From: an uncultured Ruminococcus sp.
GTDB lineage: Bacteria > Bacillota > Clostridia > Oscillospirales > Ruminococcaceae
Direction: 5' to 3'
NCBI GenBank assembly: GCA_937910385.1
Contig: CALEPT010000157.1
Span: 1 to 11,835, forward strand
DNA length: 11,835 nt
How positions within the stretch are numbered: the stretch's first letter is position 1; the number at the start of each line of letters is the position of its first letter. The position numbers and the translations under genes were made by a program. Below the pieces are notes generated by a model. The model saw only the letters and a list, made by a program, of their open reading frames with translations, was not told the origin of the DNA and made no database searches. Positions 6,217 to 11,835 of this stretch are shown here, one piece after another.

Positions 6217-8589
6217 ATGGCGAATACTAATCCCTCAAATTCAATGAGATTCAGGATAAAAATAGTAATGACGGCTGTGTTCTTTATCCTTTTTGCTTTC
6301 GTTGCCGCAAATTTTTTCAAGATCTCAGTCATAGATAACGAAAAATATCAGGAAATGGCTAACGACCAGCATTTCGGCTCTATAACCCTTTCCGCTCACA
6401 GAGGCGCTATATACGACGCAAAGGGCAATGCCCTCGCTAAAAGCGCTTCCGTATATAAGGTCTTTCTCGACCCAAAAAGGTTCAGAGACGATATGGATGA
6501 GCTCGCAAAAGCGATAGATAAGAGAAACTCGGAAAAGGCTGACGGAACATATATCCCCCAATATGACGAGGCGGGCAATGAAATAGGAGCTCTGCCCGCT
6601 TCGACCGATGCTTTCAGGCAGGAAACTATCCTCTTCCTTTCGGAAAAGCTCGGTATATCACAGGATAAGGTCAGCTCTGCCATGGAAGAGAATACCCAGT
6701 ACAGCGTGCTTCAGGATCAGGTCGAAAAGCCTGTTGCAGATGAGGTCCTCGCTTACTTCAACAACGTCGGCTTCATCTCGCTCAACGTTGAGGAGGATAC
6801 CAAAAGATACTATCCCCAGAACGAACTCGCGGCTTCCGTCATCGGCTTTACCGTAGGCGACGGCAGCGGTGCTTACGGCGTTGAGGCGTATTATGACGAC
6901 TATCTCTCAGGCGTTGACGGCAGAACTATCTCTGCAAAGGATTCAAACGGCAACGAGCTGCCATACAGATATTCAAAGACCTATTCGCCTCAGAACGGCG
7001 GAGACGTCTACCTCACGATAGATATGAATATCCAGTATTATCTGGAAAAACACCTCGAGGAAATGAGCGAGACCTATCAGGTCAAGAACCGCTCATGCGC
7101 GATACTTATGGACGCAAAGACCGGTGCGATCTACGGCATGGCGACATATCCCAGCTTTGACCTCAATCAGCCGTATGAAATATCGGTGGACAGCATAAAG
7201 GAGGAGCTCGCTCAGCTCACCGGCGAGGAAAAGACCGAACGTACCGCTGAGGAACGCGAAAAACAGTGGAAGAACAAGTGCATTACCGAAATATATGAAC
7301 CCGGTTCGGTATTCAAGGTGGTCACGAGCGCTTCTGCTATAGAAGAAAATCTCATCGACCTCGCAAAGGATTCGTTCTACTGCTCGGGCTCGGTCGAGCT
7401 GACAGGAGCACTCCAGCCGATAAAGTGCCACAATACCGCAGGCCACGGCAGCCAGACCTTCCAGGAGGCTCTTACCAACTCGTGCAACCCCGCCTTCATG
7501 GAGATAGGCAGAAGGCTCGGCGTCGAAAAATTCTGCTATTACTTCGACGCATTCGGGCTTTCCGAAAAGACCGGTATAGACCTCCCTGCGGAAAGCGCGG
7601 GAATCGGCTTTTCACCCGACGTTATGACTAACGTGGATCTTGCGGTTTGCTCGTTCGGACAGGGCGAGACCATCACTCCGCTTGAAATGATAACCTCGTA
7701 CTGCGCGGCTATAAACGGGGGCTATCTCCTCCAGCCGTATGTCGTTGATAAGATAGTCGATGAGGACGGCAACATTATTCTCAAGAACGAAAGGACTGTA
7801 AGAAGACAGGTAATTTCGGAAGAGACCTCTGCCACTATGCGCGAGGCTCTCAAAAACGTCGTTACAAGCAACGGCGGCGGAAACGTTACTATAAAGGGCT
7901 ATTCTATAGGCGGAAAATCCGGTACTTCACAGCGACTCAGTGTCACAGAACAGGGTAAACAGGCATCTGAGGAAGAGGAGGACGCGAATACACAGGAATA
8001 CGGCGCTTCGTATGTCTGCTTCACTCCTGCTGAGGACCCCGAGATAATCCTGCTTGTGCTCGCTGATATGCCCAACAAGGACATAGCTTACTACGGAAGC
8101 AAGGTCGCCGTTCCTACGGCAAGAGATATCCTCACCGATGTGCTTCCTTACCTCGGGATAAGCCCCGAATATACCGAAGAGGAGCTTGAAAACCTCGATG
8201 TAAAGGTACCGCTCCTCGAAGGCTCGATCGACGATGCAAAGGCTACTCTCGACGGACTCGGCGTTGAGTATCAGATCATAGGCAGCGGTATTGAGGTGGT
8301 CGCTCAGTCACCTGTTACGGGAACTTCTATCGCAAAGGGCGGCACGGTATACCTCTACACCGAAAAAGGACACACAGTCGAATATACTACAGTTCCCGAT
8401 GTTGTGGGATTTTCGCCGACCTATGCGAACGATCAGCTTGTATACTGCGAGCTGAATTACGTTACGAGGGGCGCTTCGGTCACAAGAGACGACGCTGTTG
8501 TGAATACACAGTCTATAGAGCCCGGAACACAGGTCCCCAAGGGCACGTGCATAGAGCTTGAATTTATTGTAAACGAGGACAGCGACTGA
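6217..8589 (+). CDS. Class B penicillin-binding protein (FtsI/SpoVD family) with two PASTA domains
   Basis: Monofunctional D,D-transpeptidase of 790 residues that crosslinks peptidoglycan, acting with a SEDS partner at the septum or in the spore cortex. It has a short cytoplasmic start, a membrane helix at about 15-34 and an N-terminal dimerisation/pedestal domain from about 55, starting with AHRGAIYDAKGNALA. The transpeptidase domain carries Ser364-V-F-Lys367 (SXXK, nucleophile Ser364), Ser422-Cys-Asn424 (SXN) and KSGTS 567-571. Two PASTA domains follow at about 662-716 and 724-786; PASTA modules bind muropeptides or mediate protein contacts. The position after ftsL suits FtsI. PASTA also occurs in SpoVD and PBP2x-type proteins, so the division or sporulation role cannot be fixed here and no symbol is given. 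The ATG at 6217 lies 11 nt after GAGAGGAG. No second class B PBP, murE or mraY follows. Confidence 0.94.
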   Translation: MANTNPSNSMRFRIKIVMTAVFFILFAFVAANFFKISVIDNEKYQEMANDQHFGSITLSAHRGAIYDAKGNALAKSASVYKVFLDPKRFRDDMDELAKAIDKRNSEKADGTYIPQYDEAGNEIGALPASTDAFRQETILFLSEKLGISQDKVSSAMEENTQYSVLQDQVEKPVADEVLAYFNNVGFISLNVEEDTKRYYPQNELAASVIGFTVGDGSGAYGVEAYYDDYLSGVDGRTISAKDSNGNELPYRYSKTYSPQNGGDVYLTIDMNIQYYLEKHLEEMSETYQVKNRSCAILMDAKTGAIYGMATYPSFDLNQPYEISVDSIKEELAQLTGEEKTERTAEEREKQWKNKCITEIYEPGSVFKVVTSASAIEENLIDLAKDSFYCSGSVELTGALQPIKCHNTAGHGSQTFQEALTNSCNPAFMEIGRRLGVEKFCYYFDAFGLSEKTGIDLPAESAGIGFSPDVMTNVDLAVCSFGQGETITPLEMITSYCAAINGGYLLQPYVVDKIVDEDGNIILKNERTVRRQVISEETSATMREALKNVVTSNGGGNVTIKGYSIGGKSGTSQRLSVTEQGKQASEEEEDANTQEYGASYVCFTPAEDPEIILLVLADMPNKDIAYYGSKVAVPTARDILTDVLPYLGISPEYTEEELENLDVKVPLLEGSIDDAKATLDGLGVEYQIIGSGIEVVAQSPVTGTSIAKGGTVYLYTEKGHTVEYTTVPDVVGFSPTYANDQLVYCELNYVTRGASVTRDDAVVNTQSIEPGTQVPKGTCIELEFIVNEDSD

Positions 8590-8602
8590 TCGGTGCGCGT
8601 GC

Positions 8603-8689
8603 ATAATTCGTAATTTATTATGGTGCAGTTGTGCGAAAGCAGACTATCAGTTTTGCTGAGAGTGAGCGAGCTTGCGAGCGGGAGCGTGG
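8603..8689 (+). repeat. Dispersed direct repeat, copy 1
   Basis: It starts ATAATTCGTAATTTATTATG, continues GTGCAGTTGTGCGA, carries AGTGAGCG at 8661-8668 and ends CGTGG at 8685-8689. The same three landmarks recur 185-187 bp downstream in copy 2. In the first 34 bp the copies differ at about eight positions. The inner part, GTGAGCGAGCTTGCGAG (8662-8678), is also close to the reverse complement of the window's last bases. Confidence 0.65.
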
Positions 8690-8698
8690 AATGGGATT

Positions 8699-8745
8699 CT
8701 AAAGGGGCGACTGCCCCTTTAGCGGGTGCAGGGCAGAGCCCTGCA
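8699..8745 (+). terminator. Pair of perfect hairpins, likely terminator or palindromic intergenic element
   Basis: CTAAAGGGGC (8699-8708) and GCCCCTTTAG (8713-8722) form a perfect 10-bp stem with a 4-nt loop. TGCAGGGC (8727-8734) and GCCCTGCA (8738-8745) form a perfect 8-bp stem with a 3-nt loop. They lie about 110 bp after the PBP stop codon. Only short T runs are present inside the stems, so they are as likely to be a dispersed palindromic repeat as a classical terminator. Confidence 0.5.
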
Positions 8746-8789
8746 AAGGTTAAGGGCAAAGATGCGCTCCTGTGCATTTATTTGCGCGA

Positions 8790-8874
8790 ATGATTCATCA
8801 TTAATGATAGTGCAGTTGAGCGATGTACGACTGAGGGCGTTGGTGGAAGTGAGCGCGTAAGCGCGGCAACGTGG
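8790..8874 (+). repeat. Dispersed direct repeat, copy 2
   Basis: Starts ATGATTCATCATTAATGATA, then GTGCAGTTGAGCGA, then AGTGAGCG at 8848-8855 and CGTGG at 8870-8874. It matches copy 1 at a constant offset of 187 bp through the AGTGAGCG landmark and 185 bp at the end. The right end runs into the GC-rich stem and then the 41-bp inverted-repeat sequence. Confidence 0.62.
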
Positions 8875-8897
8875 CTCGCCCGCGGGGGCTCCCCGCC

Positions 8898-8938
8898 GAG
8901 TGACAACGTGGATATGGTCGAGCTGATTCAGCTCGGGC
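8898..8938 (+). repeat. Left copy of 41-bp inverted repeat flanking the three-gene cassette
   Basis: Bases 8898-8938 are the exact reverse complement of 11781-11821. Within them CGAGCTGA (8919-8926) and TCAGCTCG (8928-8935) form an 8-bp palindrome around one base. The two copies bracket three complete genes. They could be remnants of insertion, recombination sites or bidirectional transcription stops. Confidence 0.85.
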
Positions 8939-9014
8939 TCCGCGCAGAGCTGACACAGCTTCCGGGGCATTATTATTTCCGCCGATGCATATACTCCTTT
9001 ATGGAGGCGATAGA

Positions 9015-9842
9015 ATGAACATGAACGATATTGATAAATACAAGCGCGAAATGATGAAGCTTTACAGCAGAAGAACTCCTATGGAGGAGTACGAAAACAA
9101 CAGCAATGTGAAAAACTACACCCAGCCCTCATCTCAGGAAATAACGCCCGAAGCTCCCGCAGACGCAAACGATACCGCAGCGTATAAAGCTGAATCAGAG
9201 GAAATAGGCGAGGAATCAAACGAGCTCCAGAACCCCGTTTCTGAGGAGATCGCGGACGTTGACCCAGACGCTCGCGACGACTCGGCATGGTCTCCCCATT
9301 CCGAGGAGGACTTTGAGTCCACTCCCTACGACGAGGACGAATTCAACACCCGCTACCCCGACCCCGATCTTTCCGATCTCGGCGAAAAAACAGAGGAAAA
9401 CACTACTGCCCCTATATACGCTTCTGTGGAAAGTCTGGGGAATTCCGTCGGATATATCAAGGTCAGCGTCCGCACGGGAGACGATTCCTCAGCAATAGAG
9501 GGCGCTTCGGTCATGGTGACGGCTATAGTTGACGGAAAACGCATGATAATTGCCGATGGTATAACAGACAGCAGCGGAAATGCCCCTAAATTTGCCGTTC
9601 CCGTTCCCGATTTTATACTTTCGCAGGCTCCGGGGTCTGAGATACGTCCGTACAATCTTTTCGATGTAAGCGTCACGGCTGAGGGCTTCTTCAACGCAAG
9701 GAGCGTTGACGTCCCGGTATTCTCCGGAACGACCTCCGTCCAGAACTTCAACATGATACCGCTTCCGCTGATGATGAACCCTTCAGACGAAACGGTCACC
9801 TATTATAATCAGGAGCCTGATTATCTCGCCGGAAAGGAATGA
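9015..9842 (+). CDS. Acidic protein with C-terminal carboxypeptidase-regulatory-like beta-sandwich domain
   Basis: Protein of 275 residues without a signal peptide or membrane helix. Residues 1-135 are low-complexity and strongly acidic after a short basic helix-like start (MNMNDIDKYKREMMKLYSRR). Residues about 146-250 look like a carboxypeptidase regulatory-like/peptidase-associated beta-sandwich: GYIKVSVRTGDDSSAIEGASV, ITDSSGNAPKFAVPVP, YNLFDVSVTAEGF, FNMIPLPL. Such domains usually serve as rigid adhesion or scaffold modules and have no known catalysis. The ATG at 9015 has GGAGG at 9003-9007 with 7-nt spacing; an in-frame ATG at 8985 lacks one. The next gene begins 7 bp after the stop codon, and its SpoIID-like domain is known in clostridial proteins near or fused to such beta-sandwich domains (recalled, not checked). 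The two products probably act together; function is otherwise unknown. Confidence 0.72.
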   Translation: MNMNDIDKYKREMMKLYSRRTPMEEYENNSNVKNYTQPSSQEITPEAPADANDTAAYKAESEEIGEESNELQNPVSEEIADVDPDARDDSAWSPHSEEDFESTPYDEDEFNTRYPDPDLSDLGEKTEENTTAPIYASVESLGNSVGYIKVSVRTGDDSSAIEGASVMVTAIVDGKRMIIADGITDSSGNAPKFAVPVPDFILSQAPGSEIRPYNLFDVSVTAEGFFNARSVDVPVFSGTTSVQNFNMIPLPLMMNPSDETVTYYNQEPDYLAGKE

Positions 9843-9849
9843 CGACGCT

Positions 9850-11244
9850 ATGCTTACAGGAACACCATATATCCCCGAAACTATCACGGTAAAGCTCGGC
9901 ACTCCCGACTCTGACGCTCCGACCGTCACGGTAGACTTTGCTTCCTACATCAAGAACGTTGCTTCGAGCGAGATATTCCCGACATGGCCTGAAAGCGCCC
10001 TTCGTGCAAATATCTACGCGATAACCTCGTTTGCCCTCAACAGGATATACACCGAATGGTACCGCTCGAGGGGCTATGATTTCGACATAACCGCAACGAC
10101 CCAGTTCGACCAGAAATTCATAAACGGCAGGGAGTATTTCGAGAATATCAGCTATCTTGTTGACGAGCTGTTCAACGACTATGTCAGGCGGCAAGGGAGT
10201 GTTGAGCCGCTATTTACGGCTTTCTGCAACGGCACTACCACTACTTGTGCCGGATTATCCCAATGGGGAACGGTCGAGCTTGCAAACAGGGGGCTGACTC
10301 CGTATGAGATATTGCAGTATTACTACGGCTCGGATATCGACATAGTGAAGAACGCTCCGGTCAAGACAGCAATGCCCTCATATCCCGGGATAGAGCTGCG
10401 CGAGGGCTCGGCGGGCAACGACGTTAAGTCGCTGCAAATATACCTCAACCGCATATCGGGAAATTTCCCTGCTATCCCCAAGATACCGGCTGCCGACGGC
10501 ATATTCGACGACGCGACCGAGGAAGCCGTAAAAAAGTTTCAGGAGGTATTCGGGCTGGAGGTCACGGGCGTTGTCGATCAGGCAACATGGTACAGGATCA
10601 CATATATCTATACCAGCGTCAAGCGCATCGCCGAGCTCGATTCCGAGGGAGTCCGCTTTGAGGAGATCTCTCCCGTATTCACCGAGGATCTGCGCATAGG
10701 TATGCAGAGCATAGAGGTGAGTATGCTGCAATACTACCTTGCCGTCATCGGAGCATATTACGAGGCAGTTACACCTGTCGAGATAACGGGCTATTTCGGC
10801 GAGCAGACCGAAAACTCGGTCAAATCGTTCCAGCGCGTTTTCGGACTTCCCCAGACCGGTGAGGTGGACCGCGCCACAAGAAACGATCTCTACCGTGCAT
10901 ATCAGGGTATCGTCGAATCCGTCCCCCCGAAATATACGGCTGTAGCCCTCTATCCGGGAACTGTCCTGCGCGAAGGGGTCACGAGCGAGGCTGTCCGCAC
11001 GATACAGGAGTATCTTTCGCTTATAAACCGATCTTACCCGAATATCCCCGCCGTGAACAATACGGGTTATTTCGGACCCCTTACACGTCAGTCGGTAATA
11101 GCCTTCCAGCGGCAGTTCGGCATAAATCCGACAGGAATAGTCGGTGCAGTAACATGGGACAGGATAGCGGGAGTATACTCCGACCTGAGATTCGGCTTCG
11201 ACAAGCGTCCCTACCAGAATCCCGGATACACGATAACGTCCTGA
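9850..11244 (+). CDS. Compact SpoIID-like domain fused to three peptidoglycan-binding domains (spore cortex-lytic-type protein)
   Basis: Protein of 464 residues resembling clostridial proteins annotated as spore cortex-lytic or peptidoglycan-binding. Residues 1-165 form a SpoIID-like unit: TVDFASYIKNVASSEIFPTWP (Glu41, aligned with the SpoIID catalytic Glu), ALRANIYAITSFALNRIYTEWYRSRGYDF, and CNGTTTTCAGLSQWG (126-140) with the ANRGLTPYEILQYYYG block (145-160), which correspond to GMSQ and ILxYYYPGT. The canonical His of GHGVGMSQ is absent and two Cys (126, 133) sit nearby. Three peptidoglycan-binding type 1 repeats follow at about 180-252, 277-352 and 369-443, each with YFG/IFD, FQ..FGL and TG.V...TW-type motifs. 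No signal peptide is visible. The ATG at 9850 lies about 10 nt after GGAAAGGAA. Whether it cuts peptidoglycan is unknown. Confidence 0.8.
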   Translation: MLTGTPYIPETITVKLGTPDSDAPTVTVDFASYIKNVASSEIFPTWPESALRANIYAITSFALNRIYTEWYRSRGYDFDITATTQFDQKFINGREYFENISYLVDELFNDYVRRQGSVEPLFTAFCNGTTTTCAGLSQWGTVELANRGLTPYEILQYYYGSDIDIVKNAPVKTAMPSYPGIELREGSAGNDVKSLQIYLNRISGNFPAIPKIPAADGIFDDATEEAVKKFQEVFGLEVTGVVDQATWYRITYIYTSVKRIAELDSEGVRFEEISPVFTEDLRIGMQSIEVSMLQYYLAVIGAYYEAVTPVEITGYFGEQTENSVKSFQRVFGLPQTGEVDRATRNDLYRAYQGIVESVPPKYTAVALYPGTVLREGVTSEAVRTIQEYLSLINRSYPNIPAVNNTGYFGPLTRQSVIAFQRQFGINPTGIVGAVTWDRIAGVYSDLRFGFDKRPYQNPGYTITS

Positions 11245-11262
11245 AGAAAGGAGCATTCAATA

Positions 11263-11778
11263 ATGGCATACACAAGCGCTCAGCGCAGACAGCATATCCT
11301 CGAGCTGCAAAAATATCTCTATTCCATCTCTCTGTTCAACGACGCGATACCTCAGATCACTCCGGACGGAATATACTCAAGCGAAACTGCCGCCGCAGTA
11401 AGAGCCTTCCAGAAGGAATACGGTCTGCCGCAGACGGGCAGCACAGACCCCGCAACATGGAACAAGATAGTAAACGTCTACAAGTCATATCTCCATTCAG
11501 CCCCCTCCGCCTATCATGCCTTCCCCTCCCAGGCGTATACGATCCGCCGCGGCGACAGAGGTCAGGTGGTCTATATCATACAGGCAATGCTCGATTCCAT
11601 TGCCGACAGCTACGACAATATGCCTCATGTAAAGGTGTGCGGAGATTACGACCCCGAAACAGTAAACGCTATAAAGGAGTTCCAGCGGACTGTGGGTCTG
11701 CCTCAGAGCGGCGTCGTTGACAGCGGAACATGGAATATGCTCGTACATAGCTGCGAACACATCAATTCTATGAAATGA
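11263..11778 (+). CDS. Small protein of two peptidoglycan-binding domains
   Basis: Protein of 171 residues consisting almost entirely of two peptidoglycan-binding type 1 domains. The first spans about 9-72 (QRRQHILELQKYLY..., DGIYSSETAAAVRAFQKEYG, LPQTGSTDPATW). The second spans about 88-165 (YTIRRGDRGQVVYIIQAMLD, GDYDPETVNAIKEFQRTVG, LPQSGVVDSGTW). The second domain has the usual IRRGDRG start, while the first is shorter at its front. There is no catalytic domain, signal peptide or membrane segment. AAAGGAG at 11247-11253 is 9 nt before the ATG, and the gene lies 18 bp after the preceding one, so they are probably cotranscribed. It may supply extra glycan-binding surface to the upstream protein or to the spore or cell envelope. 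The inverted repeat begins 2 bp after the stop codon. Confidence 0.85.
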   Translation: MAYTSAQRRQHILELQKYLYSISLFNDAIPQITPDGIYSSETAAAVRAFQKEYGLPQTGSTDPATWNKIVNVYKSYLHSAPSAYHAFPSQAYTIRRGDRGQVVYIIQAMLDSIADSYDNMPHVKVCGDYDPETVNAIKEFQRTVGLPQSGVVDSGTWNMLVHSCEHINSMK

Positions 11779-11780
11779 TC

Positions 11781-11835
11781 GCCCGAGCTGAATCAGCTCG
11801 ACCATATCCACGTTGTCACTCGCAAGCTCGTTCAC
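11781..11835 (-). repeat. Right copy of the inverted repeat, continuing to the window end
   Basis: Bases 11781-11821 are the exact reverse complement of 8898-8938, with the same palindrome at 11784-11800. Read on the minus strand from the window end, the next part is GTGAACGAGCTTGCGAG, close to GTGAGCGAGCTTGCGAG in copy 1 (8662-8678); over 28 bases the two differ at five positions. The element is therefore a further member of the same dispersed family in the opposite orientation, and it is cut off by the window end. It starts 2 bp after the last gene, so it could also stop transcription. Confidence 0.8.

Larger units (their letters stand above)
8590..9014 (+). other. Repeat-rich 425-bp intergenic spacer without genes
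   Basis: This spacer contains two diverged copies of a direct repeat (8603-8689 and 8790-8874), two perfect hairpins between them (8699-8745), a GC-rich stem GCGGGG-GCT-CCCCGC (8882-8896), and the left copy of the 41-bp inverted repeat (8898-8938). The ribosome binding site of the next gene closes it. No start codon with a good Shine-Dalgarno and a sizeable frame was found on either strand. No convincing promoter for the downstream genes was seen, although one may hide in the AT-rich stretches near 8603-8625 or 8780-8810. Confidence 0.6.

Noticed and set aside
8985..8987. Upstream ATG for the acidic beta-sandwich gene
   Set aside because: No ribosome binding site precedes it, and the GGAGG for the ATG at 9015 would lie inside its coding region.
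8590..9014. CRISPR array, transposase gene or tRNA in the repeat-rich spacer
   Set aside because: Repeats are only two diverged copies with no regular spacers; no transposase frame and no cloverleaf with conserved tRNA bases was seen.
10378..11256. Minus-strand open frame of 292 codons
   Set aside because: It is fully antisense to the peptidoglycan-binding repeats of the + strand gene; its composition is a mirror of those repeats and no domain is recognisable.
11154..11720. Plus-strand frame of 188 codons overlapping two genes
   Set aside because: It runs in another frame through the end of one peptidoglycan-binding gene and most of the next, both of which have ribosome binding sites and clear domains.
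11497..11835. Minus-strand open frame of 112 codons entering from the window end
   Set aside because: Its start lies within the dispersed inverted repeat and the rest is antisense to the two-domain peptidoglycan-binding gene.

Overview
The window reads as a chromosomal piece of a Gram-positive, low-to-mid GC Clostridia, most likely Ruminococcus or a close Oscillospiraceae relative. This rests on a Firmicutes-type mraZ-rsmH-ftsL-PBP cluster, class B sortases, SpoIID-family proteins, AGGAGG-type ribosome binding sites and acidic, Thr/Ala-rich secreted proteins. All genes are on the + strand. Genus is an inference from gene content and style, not from a marker gene.

Left block (1-3554): two tandem class B sortases, the first cut off by the window start, followed by a secreted SpoIID/LytB-like protein. 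Spacing is 3 bp and then a 4-base stop/start overlap, so the three look like one operon for cell-surface protein anchoring and wall remodelling. The SpoIID-like protein has its conserved blocks in circularly permuted order.

Middle block (3555-8589): a 397-bp regulatory region carries an inverted repeat, groups of GTGA boxes at 10-bp spacing and a good sigma-A promoter. It drives mraZ, rsmH and an ftsL-like gene. A 362-bp gap with several hairpins and a terminator-like element then precedes a class B penicillin-binding protein with two PASTA domains. MraZ probably represses its own promoter through three boxes lying just downstream of the predicted transcription start.

Right block (8590-11835): the division cluster stops after the PBP. 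Instead of murE/mraY there is a repeat-rich 425-bp spacer and then a three-gene set. The set encodes a beta-sandwich protein with a long acidic N-terminus, a compact SpoIID-like domain fused to three peptidoglycan-binding domains, and a protein made of two peptidoglycan-binding domains. None of the three has a visible signal peptide. The set is bracketed by a perfect 41-bp inverted repeat (8898-8938 and 11781-11821) that belongs to a dispersed repeat family also present at 8603-8874.

Overall theme: peptidoglycan synthesis, septation and wall remodelling or anchoring, probably with a sporulation link. The most unusual items are the permuted SpoIID-like domain, the phased MraZ-box promoter, the structured leader inside the division cluster, and the inverted-repeat-flanked peptidoglycan-binding cassette.
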